DNA from: Terriglobia bacterium | GTDB taxonomy: Bacteria > Acidobacteriota > Terriglobia > Terriglobales > Acidobacteriaceae | Assembly: GCA_020073525.1 (NCBI GenBank) | Contig: JAIQFA010000006.1 | Location: forward strand, 1-64,000 | Length of the DNA: 64,000 nucleotides | Direction: 5' to 3' | In this document: piece after piece, positions 51,296-61,000 of the stretch | Layout: every line of letters starts with the position of its first letter | How positions within the stretch are numbered: the first letter of the stretch is position 1 | Made by a program: the position numbers and the translations under genes | The notes under the pieces: generated by a model | Database searches by the model: none | What the model saw: the letters and a program-made list of their open reading frames with translations, nothing else | What the model was told of the DNA's origin: nothing

Positions 51296-53686
51296 CTATT
51301 CGCCGTATGGAACCCAGATGTTTTTGACCTGTGTGGCGTGCTCAAGAAACCAGCGCCCCTCGGCCAGTTTTGGGTTGAACCAGTCGATGGCGCGTCCTTC
51401 GTTCGTGAAGACCTGCTTCAGATTGCCCACCGACATCGCCTTGGCCGCCGCAGCGCTGGCTTCATCGCCAAAGCACCAGATGGCATCAACATCGTCGTGT
51501 TCGGCGAGGGTCTTCAGAAGTTGCGAGGCATACCCGGTCACAATATTGAGCGCGCCGCCAGGCAAATCGCTGGTGTCGAAAAGCTGGTAGAAGTCGCCGG
51601 TAATAAGCGGATAGGCCTCCGAAGGAACAGCGATCACCGTATTTCCCACGGCAAGAGCGGGCATGACAAGCGAAAGAAAACCGAGCAGCGGCGCCTCTCG
51701 CGGACAGATAACGCCAATGGTCCCAATCGCCTCGTTCATCGCGATCGCCACATTCCGGAACGGAGGATTGTGTACCGCGCCGTCAAACTTATCAGCCCAA
51801 GCTGCATACGAGAAAATGCGCTCGATGCCGAGGTCCACTTCCGTGGCCGCCTGCTTTTCGCCGACCACGGCAGCGAGGCGATGCGCAATTTCGTCGCGCC
51901 GCTGGGAAAGATTCTCCGCACAGTAGTAAAGTACTTGAGCTCGATTGTGCGCCGTAGCCTTGGCCCATGATGTTGCTTTCCGCGCAGCCTCGACTGCGTT
52001 GCGGATGTCCTTACGATTGCCGAGCGGAGCTTCACCCAGCAACCGTCCATCAGCCGCGTGTGCTTCCATGCTGTAACCGGAGTCCGGGCGCGCCTGCTTG
52101 CCACCGATGTAGAGCTTGACCGTTCGATCGATCGCAGGAACATCCGTCGTAGCGTCGAAGTCTGCTTCCGTTTCGGGCGGTGCGATCGCCTTTTGCGCCG
52201 GAAGCGCCGAAGCACCCTTGAACCAAGCTGGCTCCATATATTCGAGCAGGCCTTCGCGTCCGCCCTCGCGTCCGTACCCACTCTCGCGATAGCCGCCAAA
52301 GCCGCAGGAAGCGTCGAACAGGTTGGTGCAGTTCACCCAGACCACTCCGGCTTTCAGTTGCGCGGCCACATGCAAGGCAACGTTGATGCTCTCGCTCCAG
52401 ACGCAAGCCGCCAAACCATAAATCGTATTGTTCGCCAGTTCCACGGCTTCCGCGGGCGTGCGGAACGTCATCGCCGCCAGCACCGGCCCAAAGATTTCCT
52501 GCTGCGCCACAATCGACGTCGGATGCACGTTGCTAAGAAGCGTGGGCGGATAGTAGAACCCGCGGACAGGCAGCGTAACTTGCGGTTGCCAGCACGTAGC
52601 ACCGTCCGCCACACCCTGGTCCACCAATTTGCGGATGCGGTCGAGTTGCACCTTGGCCACGATGGCGCCAATGTCGATGGCTTTGTCGAGCGGCGCTCCG
52701 ATGCGCAGGGTGCTCATGCGATCCTGAATCTTGACGATCAACGCTTCGGCGATGCTTTCCTGCATCAGCAGCCGCGAGCCCGCGCAACACACCTGTCCCT
52801 GGTTGAACCAGATTCCGTCGACCAGGCCTTCCACCGTGCTATCGAGGTCCGCGTCTTCGAAGACGATGAACGGAGACTTTCCGCCGAGTTCCAGCGAAAG
52901 GCGCTTGTGGCTCGTCGCCGTGGCGGCACGAATCGCGCGTCCGACCTCGGTCGATCCTGTGAACGCGATCTTGTCCACGGCCGGGTGCTTGACGAGCGCC
53001 TCGCCGGTTAAGCCGTCTCCGGTGACGATGTTCACGACACCAGCGGGCAAGCCAGTTTCCTGGCAGATTTCGGCGAACATCAGCGCTGTCAGTGGCGTGA
53101 ATTCCGCCGGTTTCAAAATGACGGTGTTGCCTGTCGCCAAAGCCGGCGCAATCTTCCACGCCAGCATCAGCAGCGGGAAATTCCATGGGATGATTTGGCC
53201 AACAACTCCACAGGGAACATACTCGGGAAATTCCTGCTCCAGGAGTTGCGCCCACCCGGCATGGTGATAGAAATGTCGCGCGACCAGTGGAATATCAATG
53301 TCGCGACTCTCACGGATGGGCTTGCCGTTGTCCATTGTCTCCAGAACCGCCAGCAACCGGGAATGCTTCTGCACCAGCCGCGCAATGGCGTACAGGTAGC
53401 GCGCACGGGCATGCGGGGTCAGCGCTCGCCATCCGGAAGACGCGGCCCGCGCTGCTTTGATCGCGGCGTCAATGTCTGCTGCCGACCCTTGTGCAACCGA
53501 CGCGAGCTTTTCCCCGTTCGAAGGATCGAGAGTGTCGAAGTACTCTCCCGCCGCGGGCGCCTGCCATTCGCCGCCAATGAAGTGGTGGAAACGGTGGCCA
53601 TAACGCCCCAGCCAGGCCACTGCTTTTTTGGAGTCTTCTGGAGCGGGGCCGTATTCCATGCTCACGAACTTTTCGGCAATGCTCAT
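51296..53686 (-). CDS. Two-domain aldehyde dehydrogenase (ALDH16-type)
   Basis: 796 residues made of a full N-terminal ALDH domain and a second, incomplete ALDH domain, the layout of bacterial ALDH16. The first domain has IIPWNFPLLMLAWKIAPALA, LELGGKSPFIVFEDADLDS and the catalytic cysteine in NQGQVCCAGSRLL. The second domain (from about 515, LYIGGKQARPDSGYSMEAHA) lacks a catalytic Cys motif and ends at TQVKNIWVPYGE. NAD-dependent oxidation of an aldehyde is expected. With deoC upstream on the same strand, acetaldehyde from deoxyribose 5-phosphate is a reasonable substrate. Confidence 0.88.
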   Translation of the reverse strand: MSIAEKFVSMEYGPAPEDSKKAVAWLGRYGHRFHHFIGGEWQAPAAGEYFDTLDPSNGEKLASVAQGSAADIDAAIKAARAASSGWRALTPHARARYLYAIARLVQKHSRLLAVLETMDNGKPIRESRDIDIPLVARHFYHHAGWAQLLEQEFPEYVPCGVVGQIIPWNFPLLMLAWKIAPALATGNTVILKPAEFTPLTALMFAEICQETGLPAGVVNIVTGDGLTGEALVKHPAVDKIAFTGSTEVGRAIRAATATSHKRLSLELGGKSPFIVFEDADLDSTVEGLVDGIWFNQGQVCCAGSRLLMQESIAEALIVKIQDRMSTLRIGAPLDKAIDIGAIVAKVQLDRIRKLVDQGVADGATCWQPQVTLPVRGFYYPPTLLSNVHPTSIVAQQEIFGPVLAAMTFRTPAEAVELANNTIYGLAACVWSESINVALHVAAQLKAGVVWVNCTNLFDASCGFGGYRESGYGREGGREGLLEYMEPAWFKGASALPAQKAIAPPETEADFDATTDVPAIDRTVKLYIGGKQARPDSGYSMEAHAADGRLLGEAPLGNRKDIRNAVEAARKATSWAKATAHNRAQVLYYCAENLSQRRDEIAHRLAAVVGEKQAATEVDLGIERIFSYAAWADKFDGAVHNPPFRNVAIAMNEAIGTIGVICPREAPLLGFLSLVMPALAVGNTVIAVPSEAYPLITGDFYQLFDTSDLPGGALNIVTGYASQLLKTLAEHDDVDAIWCFGDEASAAAAKAMSVGNLKQVFTNEGRAIDWFNPKLAEGRWFLEHATQVKNIWVPYGE

Positions 53687-53765
53687 TTGGCGTTCGCTCG
53701 ATTCCTTCTTTTAGATTCTGTTGAGAAACCCGATAGTCCTAAGTTTGTGCGAGCCACGTGTCGGG

Positions 53766-54074
53766 TCAAACCTCGCGACTGTCGAACAAAAGTATGTACG
53801 GAGGATCGGTTGTGAAGGTTTGCACGTCCGCTGCTGTGGCTTGCCCCTCCGCGCTCGCGAAGGCCTTTTGGATTGCCGTCATATCGTCGAAGTGCAACGT
53901 CGCGACCAGATGAAAGCCGGACGGCCCGGCCGGTGTCGCAACAGGACCATGGCTGACCTCGTACTTCCTAAGACCGGGGATTTTCTTCGCGAGTGGAACG
54001 TGCGTGCCGAAGTAATGTTTGTCAAAAGCGGCTGCATCCTTCGGAATCTTGTAGATCACCACCAATCGAGCCAT
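53766..54074 (-). CDS. EthD-family small protein
   Basis: 102 residues of ferredoxin-like dimeric alpha+beta barrel type. The EthD signature is VVIYKIPKDAAAFDKHYFGTHVPLAKKIPGL. A good AGGAGA precedes the ATG. Family members serve varied breakdown pathways and their reaction is often unknown. It lies between deoC and the ALDH16 gene, with 80-90 base gaps on each side, so it is probably part of that operon. Confidence 0.85.
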   Translation of the reverse strand: MARLVVIYKIPKDAAAFDKHYFGTHVPLAKKIPGLRKYEVSHGPVATPAGPSGFHLVATLHFDDMTAIQKAFASAEGQATAADVQTFTTDPPYILLFDSREV

Positions 54075-54161
54075 TGCATTTCTCCTATCGCGAAGTCCTT
54101 TGCCGACAGTTCTCCAGTGGCGATTGCTGGTTGTCGATCTGCTCGGAATGTCCGTTCGGAC

Positions 54162-55196
54162 TCACGCCATCGGATGCCGATACTCGGCGGAATAGCGCCC
54201 GGTCGCATGATGCTCCAGTTGCCGCTCGATGTCGCCCAGCAAGCCGCTAGCGCCGAAGCGGAACATTTCCGCCCGCAGCCACGACGGGCCCAGCTCCTCT
54301 TTGATCATCGCCAGCCAGTCGATCGACTGCTTCGCCGTGCGGATGCCGCCCGCCGGCTTGAAACCCACCGCCATCCCCGTTTGCTGTGCGTATTCGCGGA
54401 TGGCGCGAGTCATCACCAGGCCGACCGGTAAGGTCGCATTCGTCGGCTCCTTACCCGTTGAAGTCTTGATGAAGTCAGCGCCCGCCATCATAGCAACCAT
54501 GCTCGCACGCCCTACGTTGCGCAGCGTCAGCAGGTCCCCGGTTCCTAGGATCACCTTCATGTGCGCCGATCCACAGGCCTGCTTGAAGGCTGCCACCTCG
54601 TCGTAGAGCGCCTGCCAGCGGCCACCGAAAACATGTGCCCGGGTAATGACGACGTCGATCTCATGCGCGCCAGCCTCCACCGATCGCCGAATCTCCGCTA
54701 CACGTTCGGCCAGCGGCGACAGACCGGCGGGGAATCCTGTGGACACGGCGGCGACATGCACTCCGCTGCCATCGAGCGCGTGCACCGCAGTTTCGACAAA
54801 CGTGTGATACACGCAGATCGCAGCTACCTTGATTTGCAGATCCTCGATCCCAAGCTTCTGTTCCAGTTCCGGCTGGATGGGGTGACGGCCCTTCGCACAC
54901 AAGCGGCGCACGCGTTCGTTGGTATCATCGCCGGAAAGCGTCGTCAGGTCCATGCAGGTAATCGCCCGCAGAAGCCATGCCGCCTGCCATTCCTTTTTGA
55001 CCGTGCGTCGCGCGGTATGCGATTGGGTGCGGCGCTCCACCGCGCTGGTGTTGACCCGCACTTCCCGAACCCAATCCAGATTGAGAGGAATGCCGGTATT
55101 CGCCAGCAGAGGCCGTTCGGAGAGAGTCGCAATCGCGCCGCCCACGTGCGGAGCGTGGGGCGCGATGCTCCGAGAATTGTCGTGTTCGACCGGCAT
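54162..55196 (-). CDS. deoC: Deoxyribose-phosphate aldolase
   Basis: Cleaves 2-deoxyribose 5-phosphate to glyceraldehyde 3-phosphate and acetaldehyde. The 344 residues include the Schiff-base lysine in GADFIKTSTGKEP, GAHEIDVVITRAH, VSTGFPAGLSPLAER and GFKPAGGIRT. About 90 extra residues at the N-terminus distinguish it from the short E. coli-type enzyme and resemble longer DeoC forms. The ATG at 55196 has GTGGAG upstream; the longer frame runs into a repeat. First gene of the deoC-ethD-ALDH16 set, divergent from the nucleoside hydrolase. Confidence 0.92.
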   Translation of the reverse strand: MPVEHDNSRSIAPHAPHVGGAIATLSERPLLANTGIPLNLDWVREVRVNTSAVERRTQSHTARRTVKKEWQAAWLLRAITCMDLTTLSGDDTNERVRRLCAKGRHPIQPELEQKLGIEDLQIKVAAICVYHTFVETAVHALDGSGVHVAAVSTGFPAGLSPLAERVAEIRRSVEAGAHEIDVVITRAHVFGGRWQALYDEVAAFKQACGSAHMKVILGTGDLLTLRNVGRASMVAMMAGADFIKTSTGKEPTNATLPVGLVMTRAIREYAQQTGMAVGFKPAGGIRTAKQSIDWLAMIKEELGPSWLRAEMFRFGASGLLGDIERQLEHHATGRYSAEYRHPMA

Positions 55197-55237
55197 AAAC
55201 GCTCCACTACAAATGCAGGTTTCGAATTGCCTCATCT

Positions 55238-55299
55238 GTAGAGACGGGGCTTGCCCCGTCTCACTCTGTGGCGGGAGACGCTGCAAGCCGCGTCTCTAC
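55238..55299. repeat. Repeat family A, copy 3
   Basis: Terminal inverted repeat gtagagac / gtctctac. The left arm is gacggggc-tt-gccccgtc and the right arm an imperfect gacgctgc-aa-gccgcgtc. It lies in the divergent deoC/nucleoside-hydrolase region. Confidence 0.88.
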
Positions 55300-55381
55300 G
55301 GGATCGCGGGCTGGATCGCAATATCCGAATATTTCGCAGCCAGTCCTTCGCCGTTCGATTGTACGGCACACGCGCCGAAAG

Positions 55382-56551
55382 ATGAATTCCCGTTTCATCT
55401 TGACACTAGGGACTTTGCGCGACTACGCTACGCGCGATTACCACATCATCCAATTTGCTTGCTGGAGGTCAGTTCTGATTACCCTGGGCCCTCGTTGCGG
55501 AACTCACTCGAAATCTTTTATCTGCGTAATTGTTTCCGTATTTTTCTTGCTAGCGCTGGCAATTCCTGCGTCCAGCGCCACCAGGAAAATCATCTTCGAT
55601 ACCGATCCCGGCACTGACGATGCCATGGCCCTGATGCTGGCGCTGAACTCGCCAGAATTAGATGTTCGCGCCGTCACCGTGGTTCCAGGCAACGTCACCG
55701 CCAAGCAGGGGCTGGAGAATGCGCTGCGCATGATGTCGCTGGCCAACCGCTGCGATATTCCCATCGCCGCTGGAGCCCAACATCCGCTCTTCCAGAAACT
55801 GATCACGGCAGAGTTCTGGCACGGCAAGAATGGCCTGGCGAATATCGAGTTGCCGCCCAGTAAATGCAAAGTCGATGCCCGCTATGGCCCCGACCTCATC
55901 ATTGAGCTGGTGCACGCCGCGCCGCACGAAATCACGCTGGTCCCGGTCGGCCCGCTCACCAACATCGCTCTCGCCGTGGAGAAGGACCCGTCCATCGTTC
56001 CGCTGGTGAAGGAAGTCATCCTCATGGGCGGCTCGATCAGCGGCGGCAACGTGAACGCCGCTGCCGAAGCCAACATTTATAACGATCCTGAGGCCGCGCA
56101 GATCGTTTTCCAGGCCGGATGGCCGCTGACCATGGTAGGCCTCGATGTCGGCGACAAGACTTTATTTTCGGCGAAGTATCTCGAGCAACTCGGAAAGACC
56201 CACGGGCCGGTGAATGATTTCATTTACCAGGTGGCGCACTACCTGATCGATCTTTCCGCGCAATTCGGAGAAAGCGGCACGCCCATGTATGATCCGCTCG
56301 CAGTCGGGGTAGCGATAGACAACGCACTGGTGAAAGCTCCAGCGATGCATGTGGATGTCGAAACCCGAGGCGACTTCACACGCGGCGAGACGGTAGCCAA
56401 CCGTCGCGGCTATGTTGAGCGTAACGTGCTCCGCGGCGACCGATATGTCATCGAAGGAGCCGACAAGGTCGAGCCCAACGCCAAGGTTTGCACCGACGTC
56501 GAGGCTGACCGTTTCCTGCAGCTGTTCGTTTCCAGAATTCGCGGCAAGTAG
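55382..56551 (+). CDS. Exported inosine/uridine-preferring nucleoside hydrolase
   Basis: Hydrolyses the N-glycosidic bond of ribonucleosides. The canonical calcium-binding motif DTDPGTDDAMAL is intact, followed by LVPVGPLTNIALA, VILMGGSI, NIYNDPEAA and MYDPLAVG. A hydrophobic stretch (FICVIVSVFFLLALAIPASS) precedes the catalytic domain, so the enzyme is exported or membrane-anchored. The ATG at 55382 leaves a long (~45-residue) leader; the true start may be further in. It is followed by a transporter gene on the same strand, with a repeat between. Confidence 0.88.
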   Translation: MNSRFILTLGTLRDYATRDYHIIQFACWRSVLITLGPRCGTHSKSFICVIVSVFFLLALAIPASSATRKIIFDTDPGTDDAMALMLALNSPELDVRAVTVVPGNVTAKQGLENALRMMSLANRCDIPIAAGAQHPLFQKLITAEFWHGKNGLANIELPPSKCKVDARYGPDLIIELVHAAPHEITLVPVGPLTNIALAVEKDPSIVPLVKEVILMGGSISGGNVNAAAEANIYNDPEAAQIVFQAGWPLTMVGLDVGDKTLFSAKYLEQLGKTHGPVNDFIYQVAHYLIDLSAQFGESGTPMYDPLAVGVAIDNALVKAPAMHVDVETRGDFTRGETVANRRGYVERNVLRGDRYVIEGADKVEPNAKVCTDVEADRFLQLFVSRIRGK

Positions 56552-56561
56552 TTTCGGTTTC

Positions 56562-56624
56562 GTATCAGGGTATCGCTTCAGCGATACCGAATAGGGCTTC
56601 GAGATCAAACGTCCCTTCAGGGGC
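56562..56624. repeat. Repeat family B, forward copy
   Basis: gtatcagggtatcgc with its inverted partner gcgatacc, then gtcccttcaggggc. It lies between the nucleoside hydrolase and the transporter. Confidence 0.83.
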
Positions 56625-56646
56625 CGCGCATTTCCAAGGAGAAGCA

Positions 56647-57624
56647 ATGTACACACCCCACACGCTGGGTATTGCACTGTTCATGATGATCACGAGCGCC
56701 ATCTGCTGGGGCTCCTGGGCTAACACCTACAAGGGCGTAAAGAACTACCGCTTCGAACTCTTCTACTGGGACTATGCGGTCGGCATTTTCCTAGTGTCGC
56801 TGATTCTCGCCTTCACCATGGGAAGCACGGGCAATGACGCTTCCAGTTTCTTGAACAACGTCCGTTCCGCCGACTCCAACAACATTACTGTGACCATGTT
56901 CGCGGGAGTCATCTTCAACCTCGCGAACCTGCTATTGGTGGCGGCGATTGATATGGCCGGCCTGGCCATCGCATTTCCGGTTGCGATCGGAATCGCACTG
57001 GTTGTCGGTGTAATTCTGAGCTACGTTCAGCAGGCGAGGGGAAATGCAGCCCTGCTGGCCGCGGGCGTGGTTTGCGCGCTGGTCGCAGTGGTCCTGGACG
57101 GAAAAGCCTATGGCAGCCTGGCAATCGCCGGCCGCGCAGTGTCAAAAAAGAGCATCATCGTCTGCGTGGTCTCGGGCGTACTCATGGGACTGTGGGCTCC
57201 ATTCGTCACGCGAGCGATGACCCACGGCAACACACTTGGTCCTTACAGCATTGCAGTCTTCCTCACGCTGGGCGCGCTGCTTTCCTGTCTGATCTGGAAC
57301 ATCTATTTCATGAAGCGACCGCTGGTCGGTGAGCCCGTGAGCTTCGCAGGCTATTTCAGCGGACCGATGTCGGGCCATGCACTCGGATTGCTGGGCGGAT
57401 TTGTCTGGGGCACCGGCATGGTCTTCAACCTCGTCGCCGCCAGTTTCACCGGCGTAGCCATCTCCTACGCCATCGGACAATCCGCGCCCATGGTCGCCGC
57501 ACTCTGGGGCGTTCTGGCCTGGAAGGAATTTGCCGGCGCGCCCGGCAAAGCCAAGCTCTACCTTGCCCTGATGTTCGTCTTCTACTGTCTGGGAATCTTG
57601 CTGGTGGCGAAGGCCAATGGCTAA
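56647..57624 (+). CDS. GRP / ureide-permease-like transporter (DMT superfamily)
   Basis: 325 residues with about ten hydrophobic helices. The N-terminal signature ICWGSWANTYKGVKNYRFEL and ELFYWDYAVGIF is typical of the bacterial GRP sugar-uptake/ureide-permease-like group. Its place behind a nucleoside hydrolase suggests import of ribose or of a released nucleobase across the inner membrane; which of the two cannot be told. An AAGGAGAAGCA ribosome site precedes the ATG. The final helices (AQ-poor, LALMFVFYCLGILLVAKA) end cleanly. Confidence 0.8.
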   Translation: MYTPHTLGIALFMMITSAICWGSWANTYKGVKNYRFELFYWDYAVGIFLVSLILAFTMGSTGNDASSFLNNVRSADSNNITVTMFAGVIFNLANLLLVAAIDMAGLAIAFPVAIGIALVVGVILSYVQQARGNAALLAAGVVCALVAVVLDGKAYGSLAIAGRAVSKKSIIVCVVSGVLMGLWAPFVTRAMTHGNTLGPYSIAVFLTLGALLSCLIWNIYFMKRPLVGEPVSFAGYFSGPMSGHALGLLGGFVWGTGMVFNLVAASFTGVAISYAIGQSAPMVAALWGVLAWKEFAGAPGKAKLYLALMFVFYCLGILLVAKANG

Positions 57625-57633
57625 GGCAATTGG

Positions 57634-57810
57634 GTGAACGAGAGTCATACTCGTCCTCGAAAAGTTCTCGACCAACATCGCAAATGGATTCTCCTGAAAT
57701 TGGAAGGCGGCGGATCTAAACGCGATTTGGCCGTGGCACGATTCGCCGTTGATTGCCCCGCGATCATGCATGTTTCGGACGAAGACGCCGCAAAATCCAC
57801 GAAAGCATAG
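57634..57810 (+). CDS. Possible 58-residue protein, HTH-like remnant
   Basis: GTG start 9 bases after the permease stop. The product contains HRKWILLKLEGGGSKRDLAV, which resembles the first helices of a transposase/regulator helix-turn-helix, but then ends without the recognition helix pattern. A ribosome site is not evident. It may be a short regulator, a gene fragment or chance. Confidence 0.25.
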   Translation: MNESHTRPRKVLDQHRKWILLKLEGGGSKRDLAVARFAVDCPAIMHVSDEDAAKSTKA

Positions 57811-57875
57811 GCGTTATGGAAAAATGAATCTTTCCGAGCCGTTGGAGACGACTCGTGAAGCCGGTACAAAAACTC

Positions 57876-57904
57876 TTGACTTCTCTTTTCTAATCTATTT
57901 ATAT
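57876..57904 (+). promoter_or_regulatory. Sigma-70-type promoter of the TonB-dependent receptor
   Basis: TTGACT (57876-57881), 17 bases, TTATAT (57899-57904), in a locally AT-rich stretch. It predicts a transcription start near 57911 and a leader of about 97 bases before the ATG at 58008. Confidence 0.6.
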
Positions 57905-58007
57905 GACCCATCGTTGAAAAAGGGACGCCCCCACTCCCAGCCGCGTGGAGCATATCCCGAATCGCTGCTCCTTTATCAAGGAGGAGTGGCAGCCAAGGTG
58001 AAAACTG

Positions 58008-61000
58008 ATGCTGAAAAGAAATGCGCTGCTCGTAGCGGTTATCGGTTCCGTGTTGTCTCTCACTTCACTTCTGTTTGGCCAAGCCAACAGCAGTTTCTCG
58101 GGAACCGTTGCTGATAAAACCGGATCGGTTATCTCGGGAGCGACGGTGAAGATCATCTCGCAGGAAACCGGTGTCACCCGTGAAGTGAAGACCGACGAAT
58201 CGGGTCACTACCAGGCGCCGTTCCTCGCTGTGTCGATTTACACCATACGAGTGGAGTCCCAGGGGTTCCAGATCACCGAGCAGAAAGACATCCGTCTGCA
58301 AGTCGCCGAACAGCGCGAGATCAATTTCACGCTGAACCCTGCCTCGGTCAGCCAGACCGTGGAAGTCAGCGCCACCCAAGTGGCGGTGGAGACCACGAAC
58401 CCCACTCTCGGTCAAGTGATCACTGAACAACAAGTGTCCGACCTCCCCTTGAACGGACGCAACTTCGTGCAACTGGCCACCCTGACGCCGGGCGTGACTC
58501 AGGAGACGAACCCGAATAGTTTCTTCAACGGGGGCCCCAGCAGCGAGGTTTCCACGCGCGGATCATTCTCGCTGTCGGTCGGTGGATCGCGTGCCAGCAG
58601 CACGGATTGGCTGTACGACGGTGTGGACAATAACGAACTGACTGCTGGCGGCATCGCAGTGGTCCCGTCGGTTGATGCCATTCAGGAATTTAAGGTGCTT
58701 ACCTATAACTACTCTGCCGAGTACGGAACCCGCGCGGGTCCGACCGTGCTGGTAACCTCGAAGTCCGGATCCAATCAGTTCCACGGATCGCTATTCGAAT
58801 TCTTCCGCAACACGTCACTCGACGCCAAGAGTTATTTTGCTATTTCCAAGGAGAAGTTCAATCTGAATCAATTTGGAGGATCGCTCGGCGGAGCACTCCA
58901 GAAGGACAAGACCTTCTTTTTTGTTGACTATCAGGCGAAGAGACAGCGGCGCGGCATTCCAAACTCAGGGCTTGTGCCTTCGGTCGCAATGCGGGGGGGA
59001 GACTTCACCCTTGATCCTTCCGGAACTTTCCCCCTGGACCAGATCTATAACCCGTACAGCACAAACGTCGACGGCAGCCCCCGCCAACCTTTCTATTGCA
59101 CTTCGGCGGGCGTCGCAGCTCCTGTAAATGCCGACGGGACGCAGGACGCGACTGCATTCGGTGCCTGCAATGTTATCCCGCAGGACTTGATGAGCCCAGT
59201 CACTAAGCAAATTTTCGCCTCGACCGCCTTCTACCCTCTCCCCAACGTCACCGGCAACCCAAACGTCAACTACTCAAGCGTGCCGGTAAGAAAACTGAAC
59301 GAAGGCGAGTTTGACGTTCGATTGGACCACAATTTCTCGGGCAAGGATTCTGTGTTTGCCCGCTTTAGCTACGATCAGGCGGATTCGTACGTTCCGGGAG
59401 GGTCACCGGGGTTCGCGGAAGCCAATGGATTTGCCAGTAACCAGCTCATCGCCAATCACGGGCGAAACGTAGCGATATCAGAAACGCATATCTTCAACGA
59501 TCGCAACATCAACCAGTTTACGGCCGGATTTAATCGCATCTTTAACCACATCAAGTCACAGGGTGACCGGAGTTGTGCAGCGGCGAAGCTAGGTATCGCG
59601 GGTGCGGATATCAACAGTTTTTGTGGCGATTCGGGCGGCATTTCGCAATCGACCAAGGATTGCGTCAGTTGCGGAATGACTTCGACACTCGTCGGCGGCG
59701 GGTTCTGGGCGCTTGGCGATCGAGGCTTCGCACCATTCCAGGGCGGCACGAACGTATTTTCGATAGCCGACTCGTTCGACATGATTCGAGGGCACCACAA
59801 CATCCGCATTGGTGGCGGCTTCCGCGCCAATCAGATGAACGTTGAGACCAATGCGTTTCAGGATGGTTTCTTCGTCTTTACGAACTTGTGGACTGCCAAT
59901 ACCGATTTTACAGGTGGCTATAATATGGCCGATTTTGCTTTAGGGGCGACCAGTTTGGCGATCCATGATCAGACGTTCAAGGGCGCTACCACGGGCCGTC
60001 GCTGGAAGCTGTTTAGACCCTACATTCAGGACGATTGGCGAGTTACCAATAACCTTACCCTGAACATTGGCGTGGCTTGGGCGCTTGTAACACCGATTAC
60101 CGAAGCCCACAATCGTCAGGCCAATTTTGACATGGGCAGCCTCACGGTTTTGGTTCCGGGAGTCAATTCTGACGGACGGGTTGGAATTCAGTTCGATAAA
60201 ACCGCTGTAGAACCCCGCATCGGACTCGCCTGGAAGCCATTCGGCTCGCAGACCACAGCTGTGCGCGCCGGGTATGCGATTTTCCACGACTCTTCCTGGA
60301 ACCAGGGGGCTCAGGGTCTCTGGGAAAACCCTCCATTCTTCGCGGAATCTGACTTCTTTGGCTTCACTGCGTCCGGATGCCCCTCGTATTTCACTCCTTC
60401 TGGAGGAGTGTCGTTCTGCGGCCAGAGCTTTGGTCAGGATAATGTTAACGGTCTAACCATGTCGCAGGGCTTTCAGATTTTCACGACGCCGCCCGATCCA
60501 GCTCACTTCCAAGGTACTTTTCAGGGACAAAATCTTGACTTCAAACAAGGCCAGGTGCAGCAGTTTAACCTGAACATTGAGCGTCAGATGCCTGGGAATG
60601 TTGTAGTGACCGCTGGGTATGCAGGATCTCGTGCTCATCACATCCTGGTCGACGGTATGAATTTGAACGTTGCGCAACCGACCGCGTGCGGCGTCGTACC
60701 TGGGTATACGCTGGGCTGCGGGATCGTCACGCCGCCGGCCGGACCCTTCACCGTGGTTGCGGGCAGTATCAGCACGGGGTTGGCACACTACGACTCACTC
60801 CAGTTCAAAGCCGAGACCAAGAGCATGCGACACGGCCTCTACGGTTTGATGGGGTACACCTATGCGCGTTCCTTTGACAGTGGGTTTAACGACGGTCTCG
60901 GTAGTGGCGCGGGTGTGACGTACTATCCTCTGACCGGAACCAAGCATGCCGATTGGGCGCTGTCTCAGATCAACCTCAATCAACAGTTCACTGCCAGCGT

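Larger units (their letters stand above)
57625..58007. other. Leader region of the TonB-dependent receptor gene
   Basis: About 380 bases. It contains a 58-codon open frame (57634-57810), a good sigma-70-type promoter (57876-57904) and a ~100-base untranslated leader ending in AAGGTGA before the receptor ATG. The leader contains a Pro/GC-rich stretch but no hairpin I could support. Confidence 0.5.

Noticed and set aside
19409-56624. CRISPR array made of family-B or family-A repeats
   Set aside because: Copies are kilobases apart, in mixed orientation and single or paired, without regular spacers.
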